51,915 nt of DNA from Candidatus Rokuibacteriota bacterium (GTDB taxonomy: Bacteria > Methylomirabilota > Methylomirabilia > Rokubacteriales > CSP1-6), in the NCBI GenBank assembly GCA_003221515.1, contig QHSI01000125.1:1-51915 (forward strand), written 5' to 3'. Under the pieces are notes generated by a model. It saw only the letters and a program-made list of their open reading frames with translations. It ran no database searches and was not told where the DNA came from. A program made the position numbers and the translations under genes. Of the stretch, positions 41,220 to 49,296 are shown in pieces; positions within the stretch are counted from its first letter, which is position 1; every line of letters begins with the position of its first letter.

Positions 41220-41420
41220 GGTATCCCGCGCGATGTGCAGCAGGCCGCACCCGGCCGCGCCGTCCGCGAAGAGACTACGCTCCGCGCGGTGCTCCTGCGA
41301 GCGCTGAACGAGTACGCGACGGGTGCTTGGCCGCAACACCGGAAGGAGGAGTAGCGCGCGTTCATCGGGGCGGCCAGTCTCATCGTGGCCCAGCGCACGC
41401 TCTGGCGCGCGCACGCCTGA
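41220..41420 (+). pseudogene. Remnant with in-frame stop
   Basis: One plus-strand frame reads GIPRDVQQAAPGRAVREETT, LRAVLLRALNEYATG, WPQHRKEE, a TAG at 41352-41354, then RAFIGAASLIVAQRTLWRAH and a final stop. Coding character is good on both sides of the TAG but there is no start codon. Probably the tail of a decayed gene in the gap 41124-41456. Confidence 0.4.
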
Positions 41421-41456
41421 AGAGCCTGCCTTGACAGACTCATCTCCGGCGGCCAG

Positions 41457-41642
41457 CTAGACCGCGACGACGTCCCGGATCGCCTCTCGCGCCCTTTTCT
41501 CGACCTCCATCGCAATCGCGGCCATCTTGTGAACGTGCTTGGCGTGCTCGGCGGTCTTCTGCATCACGTCGCTGTCACGCGTGCCCTGAGCCACGAAGTC
41601 GCAACCGGGTATCAGATCGGCGCACCTGAGTTCTCTGACCAT
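41457..41642 (-). CDS. DUF1059 small protein, copy 2
   Basis: The product is 61 residues, closely similar to the 31768-31944 protein: VRELRCADLIPGCDFVAQGT, DVMQKTAEHAKHVHKMAAIA. The same cysteines and histidines are kept. A GAAGGAGA site precedes the ATG. It follows hsp20 on the same strand by 110 bases, so the two may be cotranscribed. Confidence 0.82.
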   Translation of the reverse strand: MVRELRCADLIPGCDFVAQGTRDSDVMQKTAEHAKHVHKMAAIAMEVEKRAREAIRDVVAV

Positions 41643-41752
41643 GCGAAACTCTCCTTCAGACGTATCGGACTCTATCTTGCCGCGCGGCAGCAGGGGCCGG
41701 GACGCGTCCTGGTCGGCACCGGGACGGCCTCGACCCCCGGCCACTCTCGCAT

Positions 41753-42199
41753 TCAAGCGGCCTTGACTTCGATCGTTCTCGGCATCGAGGCTCGCGGCGC
41801 GGGGATTCTTACCTCGAGCATGCCGTTCGCGTACTTCGCCTCAACTTGGGTGGCGTCGACGCCTTCGGGGAGCGCGAAGCTCCGCTGGCACCCGCCGTAC
41901 GCGACCTCGCGGACGAAGTAGTCCTTGTCCGTGGTGTCGGGATCGGCCTTGCGCTCGCCTTTGACGGTGAGGACGTTGTCCATCAAAGACACCGCAACGT
42001 CCTTCGGGTCCACGCCTGGCAGGGCGAGCTGGATGACGTATGTGCCGTCTTCGATCCGCCCCTCCGCGGCGGGAAGCCACGACGCAGGACGCTGAACAGC
42101 CTCATCCGTGGCGCCGCCGAAGAACCTCAAGGACAGGTCATCGACATCATGGTGGAAGTGGAATTTCCGGGTTGGGGACCAGCGAAGCATGGTGTTCAT
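41753..42199 (-). CDS. Small heat-shock protein Hsp20
   Basis: The product is 148 residues. The alpha-crystallin domain is clear: IEDGTYVIQLALPGVDPKDV, VSLMDNVLTVKGERKA, VREVAYGGCQRSFALPEGVD, VEAKYANGMLEVRIPAP. The C-terminal IxI-type tail is reduced to RTIEV. It is an ATP-independent holdase. The ATG at 42199 has GGAGGG upstream. An ATATAAATTATAT palindrome lies about 120 bases upstream in its AT-rich promoter region. No ROSE-type RNA thermometer was recognised. Confidence 0.93.
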   Translation of the reverse strand: MNTMLRWSPTRKFHFHHDVDDLSLRFFGGATDEAVQRPASWLPAAEGRIEDGTYVIQLALPGVDPKDVAVSLMDNVLTVKGERKADPDTTDKDYFVREVAYGGCQRSFALPEGVDATQVEAKYANGMLEVRIPAPRASMPRTIEVKAA

Positions 42200-42320
42200 C
42201 GTGCCCTCCATTGGGAAGTACGTTCTTAGGGTTCTGGCGTCCTCGGTTCTGACTTCGTTGCCGGAGCACCCTCGCACCGGTTTGCCCTGCTACATCGCGC
42301 TTGACTTCTCTTGTATCACA

Positions 42321-42333
42321 ATATAAATTATAT
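42321..42333. promoter_or_regulatory. ATATAAATTATAT palindrome (site C)
   Basis: Identical to site A. It lies in a 40-base AT-rich block (42315-42357) that must hold the hsp20 promoter. A related half-site, TATATAAATCATC, follows near 42349. Confidence 0.5.
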
Positions 42334-42380
42334 AACAACTAAATAGTATATAAATCATCCTCAGCGCAGCAGAGGGAACG

Positions 42381-42644
42381 ATGCTCGAACATAAAACCGG
42401 AAGCCTTCTCGGGCAGTATGCGATCCAGCCCCTGGACGCGGGATCTCCAGCGGGTCGCCTTCTCCGCGAGTCAGTCTCCACTCAGGCCCGCAGCCTCGAG
42501 GGGCGTCCGTTGGCTATGTCCAGCTCGCTCATGCTCTCCCACCGTTCAACGCTCGGGCTGTGGAATCGGCGGCCGCGGCTAGCCGCCGCATTCGGCGAAC
42601 AGAGGCGACCGATGTCCGGCCTCAGGCGCGTCCGCGCCTGGTAA
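42381..42644 (+). CDS. Doubtful 87-residue ORF
   Basis: The ATG has an AGAGGGA site and the frame (MLEHKTGSLLGQYAIQPLDA...) fills the gap between hsp20 and the TPR gene. The protein is rich in arginine and serine and resembles no family. It may be chance in GC-rich DNA. Confidence 0.25.
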   Translation: MLEHKTGSLLGQYAIQPLDAGSPAGRLLRESVSTQARSLEGRPLAMSSSLMLSHRSTLGLWNRRPRLAAAFGEQRRPMSGLRRVRAW

Positions 42645-42659
42645 TCAGGAGCTGGAGAA

Positions 42660-43145
42660 ATGGAAGAACGATCGACTCTGAGACGAGCAACGGACCTCTG
42701 GCAGGAGGCCTACCGCTACCAAATAGAGGGAGAGCTGGATCGAGCGATCGAGCTCTACCAGCACTCTATCGAGGTGTATCCGACGGCGGAGGCACATACC
42801 TTCCTGGGGTGGGCCATGAGTTTCCAGGGCCGCTTGGCGGAGGCCACCCAGGAGTGCCTCCGCGCGATCGAGATCGATTCTGAGTTCGGCAATCCATACA
42901 ACGACATCGGAGTCTACTTGATGCATCAGGACAAACTGGACGAGTCGATCTCGTGGCTTGAAAAGGCCAAACAAGCCAAACGCTACGAACCGCGGCAGTT
43001 TCCCTTCATGAACCTGGGGCGGATCTACGTACAGCAGGGACGCTGGTGGCAGGCGCTCCGCGAGTTCGAGGGGGCGGTGCGGCTGGCTCCGCGTGACGTA
43101 CGCGCGGCGAAGTTCCTTCATAACCTACGCGCTCGGCTGAACTGA
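42660..43145 (+). CDS. TPR-repeat protein
   Basis: The product is 161 residues with about three tetratricopeptide repeats: AYRYQIEGELDRAIELYQHS, AEAHTFLGWAMSFQGRLAEA, PYNDIGVYLMHQDKLDESIS and FPFMNLGRIYVQQGRWWQAL. It is a protein-interaction scaffold, cytoplasmic. An AGGAG site precedes the ATG. It is first in a run of close genes leading to SixA, Ppx and Ppk. Confidence 0.88.
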   Translation: MEERSTLRRATDLWQEAYRYQIEGELDRAIELYQHSIEVYPTAEAHTFLGWAMSFQGRLAEATQECLRAIEIDSEFGNPYNDIGVYLMHQDKLDESISWLEKAKQAKRYEPRQFPFMNLGRIYVQQGRWWQALREFEGAVRLAPRDVRAAKFLHNLRARLN

Positions 43146-43146
43146 G

Positions 43147-43488
43147 ATGGCCCTCGACATCATCGCCCTGGGAACAGTTCCCGCTCGCGAAGCGCCGGCC
43201 GCCGCGAGCGAAATCGACTACGCTGGGCGAGCGTTTTGGCAGTGCCGGCGCTTCATCGACCTCCTGCGTCACACCCTCGGCGCCGAGCCCGAGGGTGCCA
43301 AGCTCCGGGTGCGGCGCACTGGACCCGACTTCGATCCCTATCTCGAGGTCGTCGTCGAGTTCGACGATGCGAACCCTGCCGCACGCGCCTACGCAAATCG
43401 CTGTGACCGTGAGGCACCAACGCGGTGGGACCGGACGGCGGGGACGGCGTCTGGCCCCTCCCCCGTCATCGCAAGGAAGGCTGGCTGA
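43147..43488 (+). CDS. Hypothetical protein in the polyphosphate gene run
   Basis: The product is 113 residues: IDYAGRAFWQCRRFIDLLRH, GAKLRVRRTGPDFDPYLEVV, VEFDDANPAARAYANRC. It has a predicted mixed alpha-beta core and a disordered end. It begins one base after the TPR stop and ends 3 bases before sixA, which supports its being real. Family not recognised. Confidence 0.6.
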   Translation: MALDIIALGTVPAREAPAAASEIDYAGRAFWQCRRFIDLLRHTLGAEPEGAKLRVRRTGPDFDPYLEVVVEFDDANPAARAYANRCDREAPTRWDRTAGTASGPSPVIARKAG

Positions 43489-43491
43489 CCG

Positions 43492-44043
43492 ATGAAGCTC
43501 CTACTGATTCGCCATGCTGCTGCGGTGCCCCGAGGAACGCCCGGCGTTCCCGACGACGAGCGTCCGCTCACTCCCGACGGCAAGGCCAAGTTCCGCGTGG
43601 CCGCGCGAGGGCTCGCCCGGGTCACGCGTCGGCCAGATCTGTTGCTGACGAGTCCGCTTCCCCGCGCCCGGGCGACCGCCGACATCGCCGCGCGTGCCTT
43701 CGCGCACATCGCGCCCATGATCGAGCCGGCACTTGCTCGCTCGAGCGTCGACGGAATCGTTGCCGCGCTGAAGACTCATCCGCCCGGCGCCAGGATCGCG
43801 CTCGTCGGCCACGAGCCTCTCCTCGGGGCGCTGCTCGCGCGCCTGCTCGGCGCCGCGCAGGGCGAGCGGCTCGCGTTCGAGAAGGGCGGCGCGGCTCTCG
43901 TGGACCTTCCCGACGGTCCGGCGGCCGACGGGCGGCTCCGCTGGTTCCTCAAGCCACGAATCCTCAGGACCCTCGCTGGCCTCGCCGAGATCACGGCACC
44001 TCGGGCTGACCCATCGCCGGCCGCGGAAGGGCGAGGCGTATGA
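43492..44043 (+). CDS. sixA: SixA-like phosphohistidine phosphatase
   Basis: The product is 183 residues of the histidine-phosphatase family. The catalytic RHA is at residues 7-9 (LLLIRHAAAV), with DERPLTPDGKAKFRVAARGL, LLLTSPLPRARATADI and the second histidine in ALVGHEPLLG. E. coli SixA removes phosphate from phosphohistidine proteins. Its position before ppx and ppk is common in polyphosphate operons. It is cytoplasmic. Confidence 0.9.
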   Translation: MKLLLIRHAAAVPRGTPGVPDDERPLTPDGKAKFRVAARGLARVTRRPDLLLTSPLPRARATADIAARAFAHIAPMIEPALARSSVDGIVAALKTHPPGARIALVGHEPLLGALLARLLGAAQGERLAFEKGGAALVDLPDGPAADGRLRWFLKPRILRTLAGLAEITAPRADPSPAAEGRGV

Positions 44044-44058
44044 CCAACGGGGCCGACG

Positions 44059-44997
44059 TTGCGCTCCAACGGGGCTGAGCCGGCCGAACTGGTCGCAGTC
44101 GTCGATCTGGGCTCGACGGCCGTCCGCTTGATGGTCGCCCGAGTCACCCCCCACACGGGCTATCGTGTTCTCGCCGAGGAGCGAGTGCCTACGCGGCTGG
44201 GCGGCGGTGCGCCCGGCACTCTGCCCCGAGAGGCGATCGACGCGACCCTGCGGGCCGTGCACCGCTTTTTCGCGCGGTACTCTCCGAATGGTCGAGGTCC
44301 GCGAATCGTCGCGGTCGCGACGTCGGCCGTGCGAGACGCCGAGAACCGCGAGCGGCTGCTCGACCCGCTCCGGCGCGACGAGGGCATCGACGTGCAAGTC
44401 CTGAGCGCGCAAGACGAGGCGCGGCTTGGCGTCGACGCCGCCCTCGAGAGCTTGTCGTTCGACAACGGCCTCGTCGTAGACCTGGGCGGCGCGAGCCTCC
44501 AGCTCAGCCGGGTACGTCGCCGCAAGGTCGTCTCTATGGCGAGCCTGTCGCTCGGCGCCGTCCGGACGACGCGACGTTTCGTTCGCCACGATCCGCCCAC
44601 GCCGCTCGACCTTCGAGCGCTCCGCCGCGAGATCCGCACGCAGCTCATGGTCGGCCTACCCCCCGCCGCGCGTGGCGAGATCGTGGTGGGTCTCGGAGGT
44701 ACCGTCCGCACTCTGGCCGGCATCCACCTCCGTGCCCATAGCAACCGCACGCGACGCCACGGGCTGCGGCTTCACCAATCCGACGTCACCGCCGTCCGGG
44801 AGCGACTCGAAGGTCTCTCCCAACGAAAGCGTCGGAGGATTCGCAGCCTCAAGGCGGAGCGTGTCGACATCATCCTGGCCGGGGCCATCGTCATCGAGGA
44901 GGTCATGGTCTTCGGCGGCTATCTGTCGCTCGCGGTGTGCACGCGCGGGATTCGCGACGCCATTCTCCGGCGTGAGACCTTCAGCGGGAGAGGCTGA
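44059..44997 (+). CDS. Ppx/GppA-family exopolyphosphatase
   Basis: The product is 312 residues of the ASKHA fold: VAVVDLGSTAVRLMVARVTP, IVAVATSAVRDAENRERLLD, VQVLSAQDEARLGVDAALES, LVVDLGGASLQLSRV, IVVGLGGTVRTLAGI. It lacks the C-terminal HD-like domain of long Ppx proteins. It may degrade polyphosphate or pppGpp. The TTG at 44059 is chosen because no ATG or GTG is in frame nearby; a 12-codon frame (MTNGADVALQRG) overlapping the sixA stop lies just before. Confidence 0.88.
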   Translation: MRSNGAEPAELVAVVDLGSTAVRLMVARVTPHTGYRVLAEERVPTRLGGGAPGTLPREAIDATLRAVHRFFARYSPNGRGPRIVAVATSAVRDAENRERLLDPLRRDEGIDVQVLSAQDEARLGVDAALESLSFDNGLVVDLGGASLQLSRVRRRKVVSMASLSLGAVRTTRRFVRHDPPTPLDLRALRREIRTQLMVGLPPAARGEIVVGLGGTVRTLAGIHLRAHSNRTRRHGLRLHQSDVTAVRERLEGLSQRKRRRIRSLKAERVDIILAGAIVIEEVMVFGGYLSLAVCTRGIRDAILRRETFSGRG

Positions 44998-47079
44998 GTG
45001 AACTCGGACGCGTTCGTCAACCGCGAGCTATCGTGGCTCGAGTTCAATCGGCGCGTGCTCGAGGAGGCGCAGGATCCGAGCGTGCCCTTGCTCGAGCGGG
45101 TGAAGTTCCTCGCCATCTTCAGCTCGAACCTTGACGAGTTCTTCATGGTGCGCGTGGCGGCGCTGAAGCGCCGCGTCCACGCGGGTGATCAGACGGCGGG
45201 GCCCGACGGGCTCACGCCCACGGAGACGACGGCAGCCGTGGCCGCGCGAGTCCGTGAGCTGATGGATGCGCAGCACCACTGCTTTCTCGGCGAGATCCAG
45301 CCGCTCCTGACCGCGGAGGGAATCGTCCTGCTGCGCCCCAAGGACACCAGCGACGAGCAAGAGCGCTTCCTCGAGGAGTACTTCCGCCGCACCCTGCTGC
45401 CCGTGCTGACGCCGCTGGCCGTCGACCCCGGGCAACCCTTCCCCTACCTCGGGAACCGCTCGCCGTGCCTCGTGGTCTCCATCCGGCCGTCGACGCCTTC
45501 GGCGCTGCTGGTGAGCTCGCTCTCCGTGATCCACATCCCGAGCCAGGTGCTACCGCGTTTCGTCGCGCTGCCAGATCCCACCGGTAGGCACGTCTTCATG
45601 CTGCTCGAGGACGTGATCCGTCAGCACCTGCCGAGCATCTACAACGGCTACGACGTCCTGGCGAGCCATGCCATCCGGGTCACCCGCGATGCAGATCTAC
45701 ACACGCGGGGCGGCCCCGAGGACCTGCTCACCAGCATCGAAGAGGGTGTGCGCGAGCGCCGCCTCGGCACCGCCGTGCGGCTGCAGTACGACGCACATCT
45801 GTCATCCGACATCCGGGCCACGCTGCTCGACGAGCTCGAGCTCTCGCCCGAGGACCTGTACGAGGGCGAAGGCTTCACGGCCTTCTCGGATCTGTTCCAG
45901 CTGTACGCGGCCCTCGACCTCCCCCGGCTCAAGGACCGCCCGCGGCCGCCGCAGCCGGTCCCGGCATTCGAGCGCGCGGCCGACATCTGGACCGCCATCC
46001 GCGCGGGGGACGTTCTCGTGCATCACCCCTACCACACCTTCGACGCGGTCACTCGCTTCGTGCGCGAGGCCGCCGTCGATCCCAAGGTGCTCGCCATCAA
46101 GATGACGCTCTACCGCGTGAGCCCGGCCTCGCCCATCGCGCACGCGTTGCGCACGGCCGTCGAGAACGGCAAGGAGGTCACCGTCCTCGTCGAGCTACAG
46201 GCGCGCTTCGATGAGGAAGCGAACATCCGCTGGGCCCGTACGCTCGAGGAGGTGGGCGCTCACGTCGTCTACGGCCGCGCGGGCCTCAAGACCCACTGCA
46301 AGGCGTGCCTCGTCGTCCGGCAAGAGACTGACGGCCTGCGGCGCTATTGCCACCTGGCCACCGGGAACTACAACGTGCGGACGGGTGGCGTCTACGGCGA
46401 TCTCGGGCTCTTCACCAGCCGCGACTCGTTCGGCGAGGACCTCACCGCGCTGTTCAATCTCCTCACCGGCCACACGCGCCCACGTGGCTTCCACCACCTC
46501 CTGCTCGCGCCCACGGATTTGCGCGACGGGCTCGTCGAGCGCATCCGCCGTGAGGCGGACCATGCTCGGGCCGGGCGGTCCGCGCGGATCATCGCGAAGA
46601 TGAACGGGCTGGTCGACCGTCGCCTGATCGAGGAGCTGTACGGCGCCAGCGAGGCGGGCGTACGGATCGACCTGATCGTGCGCGGCATGTGTTGCCTGCG
46701 CCCCGCGGTGCCCGGGCTCTCTTCGAGGATCCGCGTCATCTCCATCGTCGACCGCTACCTCGAGCACGCGCGGATCTTCTACTTCGAGAACGGTGAGAAC
46801 GCGGAATACCTGCTCGCCTCCGCGGACTGGATGCCCCGCAACCTCGATCGCCGCGTCGAGATCGCGTTCCCGGTGCTGGACCCCCACCTCCAGACCCAGG
46901 TCCGCGAGATCCTCGAGATCCAGCTCGCCGATACCGTGAAGGCCCGGCGCATCCTTCACGACGGAAGCTCCGTGCGTATCCGGGGGCTCGCCGAGTCTCG
47001 GCTGCGTTCGCAGGAACGCCTCTACGAGGTGGCGCGGAGACAAGCCATTGGTTCGGTTCTCGCGTCGCGGCCGGCGTGA
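44998..47079 (+). CDS. ppk1: Polyphosphate kinase PPK1
   Basis: The product is 693 residues with the four PPK1 domains. The N-terminus is NRELSWLEFNRRVLEEAQDP. The catalytic phosphohistidine is in GLKTHCKACLVVRQ (near residue 432), and the second histidine is in DRYLEHARIFYFENG (near 589). It makes polyphosphate from ATP reversibly. The GTG start follows the ppx stop with no gap, so the two opposing enzymes are coupled. Confidence 0.95.
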   Translation: MNSDAFVNRELSWLEFNRRVLEEAQDPSVPLLERVKFLAIFSSNLDEFFMVRVAALKRRVHAGDQTAGPDGLTPTETTAAVAARVRELMDAQHHCFLGEIQPLLTAEGIVLLRPKDTSDEQERFLEEYFRRTLLPVLTPLAVDPGQPFPYLGNRSPCLVVSIRPSTPSALLVSSLSVIHIPSQVLPRFVALPDPTGRHVFMLLEDVIRQHLPSIYNGYDVLASHAIRVTRDADLHTRGGPEDLLTSIEEGVRERRLGTAVRLQYDAHLSSDIRATLLDELELSPEDLYEGEGFTAFSDLFQLYAALDLPRLKDRPRPPQPVPAFERAADIWTAIRAGDVLVHHPYHTFDAVTRFVREAAVDPKVLAIKMTLYRVSPASPIAHALRTAVENGKEVTVLVELQARFDEEANIRWARTLEEVGAHVVYGRAGLKTHCKACLVVRQETDGLRRYCHLATGNYNVRTGGVYGDLGLFTSRDSFGEDLTALFNLLTGHTRPRGFHHLLLAPTDLRDGLVERIRREADHARAGRSARIIAKMNGLVDRRLIEELYGASEAGVRIDLIVRGMCCLRPAVPGLSSRIRVISIVDRYLEHARIFYFENGENAEYLLASADWMPRNLDRRVEIAFPVLDPHLQTQVREILEIQLADTVKARRILHDGSSVRIRGLAESRLRSQERLYEVARRQAIGSVLASRPA

Positions 47080-47387
47080 GATCTCTCATCGCTACGATTG
47101 TTGCAAGTTATATATGTTGACACCCTCACGTGTCGGGTCCACCCTGGCGTCAGTTACAAGTTGGTGACGCGCCTCCGGGGCGGGATCCTCGAAAGGCGCG
47201 CCGGTTTTCAACATTGCGACCGCACGTCGCAAGGTGCCGTGAGGTGCACCCCCCGGCTCTCGTGACGGCCCCCGCAGGCCGCCCCCCTTGTAGTCCCCGA
47301 ATCGTTGGTACTCGCCCCGGCAGGGCTCGCTGCCACGGCTCGGTCTCTGAGACTGCGCCGGAGACCCAGCGAGAAAGGTAGGTCGAC
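47080..47387 (+). other. 308-base gap with half-site and hairpin before receiver module 2
   Basis: No gene is seen. TTGCAAGTTATATATG (47101-47116) keeps half of the ATATAAMTTATAT motif and is followed by TTGACA (47117-47122), but no good -10 is found. Near the end, GGTCTC (47342-47347) can pair with GAGACC (47361-47366), with an alternative GTCTC/GAGAC pairing, close to the module start. Confidence 0.35.
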
Positions 47388-47822
47388 ATGTCCCAGTTGA
47401 TGACACGGACGCCCGTGGCGATCTTCAATTCCCGTACGGAGTTCATGGACTCCCTCTGCGAGGCCCTCGATCGCGAGGGTCTGCCGACGGCCACGGCGCT
47501 ATTGGCCGAGATCCAGGACGGCACGCTCGATCTTCCGGCCTTTCTGAAAACGCACGACCCACGGGTAATCGTCTACGACCTTCCCTACCCATTCGAGCGG
47601 CACTGGAACTTCCTCCGGCTCCTGCACCAGACCGATTCCCTGAGGAAGAGGACCTGGATTCTCACCACTACCGACAAGAAGGCGCTGGATGCGGCGGTGG
47701 GAGCTTCGGGCGTGATCGAGATCGTCTTCGGAGAGCCTTACAGTGTCGGCGAGGTCGTGGATGCCGTGCGCCATGCGCTGTTGGATGGGCGACCGCCCAG
47801 GTTCGAGAGGCGACGCGGATGA
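47388..47822 (+). CDS. Degenerate receiver-like protein, module copy 2
   Basis: The product is 144 residues and a close paralogue of the 32446-32859 protein: VAIFNSRTEFMDSLCEALDR, VIVYDLPYPFERHWNFLRLL, TWILTTTDKKALDAAVGASG, VIEIVFGEPYSVGEV. The same three deviations from a receiver are kept (NS for the acidic pair, YDLP loop, E for the conserved lysine), so they are selected, not random decay. It overlaps the canonical receiver gene by 4 bases. Confidence 0.82.
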   Translation: MSQLMTRTPVAIFNSRTEFMDSLCEALDREGLPTATALLAEIQDGTLDLPAFLKTHDPRVIVYDLPYPFERHWNFLRLLHQTDSLRKRTWILTTTDKKALDAAVGASGVIEIVFGEPYSVGEVVDAVRHALLDGRPPRFERRRG

Positions 47823-48247
47823 GGGTCAAGGTCCGGAACGATGACGTGTATCTGGGCGGCGTGAGTGTCCTCGTGGTCGACGACTGCCCGCTCGTCCGCG
47901 CCACGGTCACCGCGATGCTCGAACACTACGGAGCCGCCGTGACGACGGTCGGTTCGGCCGACGAGGCGCTCGAGGCGTTGGTGCGAGAACGCCCCGATGT
48001 CCTCGTGAGCGACCTGGCCATGCCGGACAAGGGCGGCTACTGGCTCATCGGGAAGGTGCGCGCCCTGCCGCCCGAGCGCGGCGGCGCGACGCCCGCGGCG
48101 GCTCTCACCGGATTCACCGGTCCAGAGCACCGCGCGACGATCTTACGCGCCGGGTTCCAGTACCACATCGAGAAGCCGGTCTCTCTGGAGAAACTGGCAG
48201 GGGTCGTCGCGCTCCTCGCGCTGAAGGCCCAGCCACCCTCGCAATAG
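47819..48247 (+). CDS. Stand-alone CheY-like receiver, module copy 2
   Basis: The product is 142 residues, a single receiver with acidic residues in VSVLVVDDCPLVR, aspartate in PDVLVSDLAMPDKGGYWLIG, threonine in ALTGFTG and lysine in YHIEKPVS. It is a clear paralogue of 32045-32437 (shared GYWLIG.VRAL, ILRAGFQYHI.KPV, LLALK). No kinase or output domain is adjacent. Confidence 0.9.
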   Translation: MRVKVRNDDVYLGGVSVLVVDDCPLVRATVTAMLEHYGAAVTTVGSADEALEALVRERPDVLVSDLAMPDKGGYWLIGKVRALPPERGGATPAAALTGFTGPEHRATILRAGFQYHIEKPVSLEKLAGVVALLALKAQPPSQ

Positions 48248-48331
48248 GGACAACGAAAAAGGGGTTACGGGTCTCGCCACAGAGGGAACCTTGACGCTGC
48301 ACATACAGGTCAGCCTCTTGGAGTATGCTCC

Positions 48332-48901
48332 TTGTCTGTGGTAGTGCGTTTCGCCTTCCAGTTCCTTGCTTGGTTCGCTGTTTTAGCGGTCCTGATGTCA
48401 TTTCTAGAGCACCAGATTCACCGCCGCCTGATGCACAGAAAGAATTTTTTGAGTAGCCGCCTTCTGTCTTTCAACAAGATGTTTGGACACCACGCTATTC
48501 TTCATCACGGGCACTACAGCAAGATCTTTAACGATGAGCCTGTTGCTGCTGGTGAAGATCGACATTTGCGCTTGAGCATACGGGAGGGCTTTCTAGAGGC
48601 GCTGCCGATCGCCGCGCTTCTTGCGGTAATCTCATTGGAGGGTGCGATCATCTTTGAGATTGTTGTCTGCTTGCATCATTTCATTTGGAACAAGATACAC
48701 CTAGAGATGCACAAGCCCGAAAAGCGCTTCTTTAGCGATTGGCCAGCGTACAAGTTTCTTGCCGGGTACCATTACCTGCATCACAGACACCCGGACAAGA
48801 ACTTCAATGTTGTCTTACCGCTTGCTGACTATGTACTGGGAACTAACATTCGCGCCAGCAACTCGGACTTGAATGGGATGCATCGATTGGGGCTTCTGTG
48901 A
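48332..48901 (+). CDS. Fatty-acid hydroxylase/sterol desaturase-family membrane protein
   Basis: The product is 189 residues. Histidine clusters typical of the di-iron family are present: LEHQIHRRLMH, FGHHAILHHGHY, LHHFIWNKIHLEMH and GYHYLHHRHPDKNFN, set among three or four hydrophobic segments. It would hydroxylate or desaturate a lipid. The TTG start has GGAG upstream; a GTG two codons later is possible. Base composition is visibly lower in GC than all neighbours, with codons such as TTT, AAT, AGA and CTA, suggesting recent transfer. Confidence 0.82.
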   Translation: MSVVVRFAFQFLAWFAVLAVLMSFLEHQIHRRLMHRKNFLSSRLLSFNKMFGHHAILHHGHYSKIFNDEPVAAGEDRHLRLSIREGFLEALPIAALLAVISLEGAIIFEIVVCLHHFIWNKIHLEMHKPEKRFFSDWPAYKFLAGYHYLHHRHPDKNFNVVLPLADYVLGTNIRASNSDLNGMHRLGLL

Positions 48902-49017
48902 TTGCGTCCTGGAGAGAAAAATATCTGCCGCGTCACCCGATCCAGCGGTCGTGCCGTCGCGGGGTCCGGGATCGTCGTCACCGTGAACTTCCACGAGTGC
49001 ACTACTCCAGTACGCCT

Positions 49018-49046
49018 TTGCCGGCGGCAGCAGATTTTGCTAGTGT
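49018..49046 (+). promoter_or_regulatory. Promoter upstream of the cobalamin riboswitch
   Basis: TTGCCG (49018-49023), 17 bases, TAGTGT (49041-49046). The start near 49053 would lie just before the riboswitch. Confidence 0.35.
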
Positions 49047-49064
49047 GCAGCCGTTGCTCGCGCC

Positions 49065-49214
49065 CAGGGTGCCCACAGGGGCCCAGGGAAGGCGGTGCGA
49101 ATCCGCCGCGACCCCGTCACTGTGATCGGGGACGAAACCCGCGAGAGCCACTGGCGAGCGAGCCGGGAAGGCGCGGGGAGTAGGACGATCCGAGAGCCAG
49201 GAGACCTGCCCAGG
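49065..49214 (+). ncRNA. Cobalamin riboswitch
   Basis: The conserved core is readable: GGTGCCCACAGGGGCCCAGG, GGCGGTGCGAATCCGCCGCG, CCCCGTCACTGTGATCGGGG, the B12 box GCCACTG at 49147-49153, GCCGGGAAGGCG and the closing GAGCCAGGAGACCTGCC. Element order and spacing fit the adenosylcobalamin class. It precedes cobyrinate synthase by about 80 bases and should lower its expression when B12 is plentiful. Confidence 0.93.
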
Positions 49215-49296
49215 CGCGTACCACCGTCAACCGGTCTTCGCGGGAGGACCAGGGGGAAATGGGTTCATCGACTTCCACATCGCAAGTCGACGTCTC

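Noticed and set aside
41105-41434. A 109-codon plus-strand frame across the AT-rich promoter block
   Set aside because: It runs through the promoter and palindrome of the minus-strand gene and switches composition abruptly. The remnant in the neighbouring frame is more coding-like.
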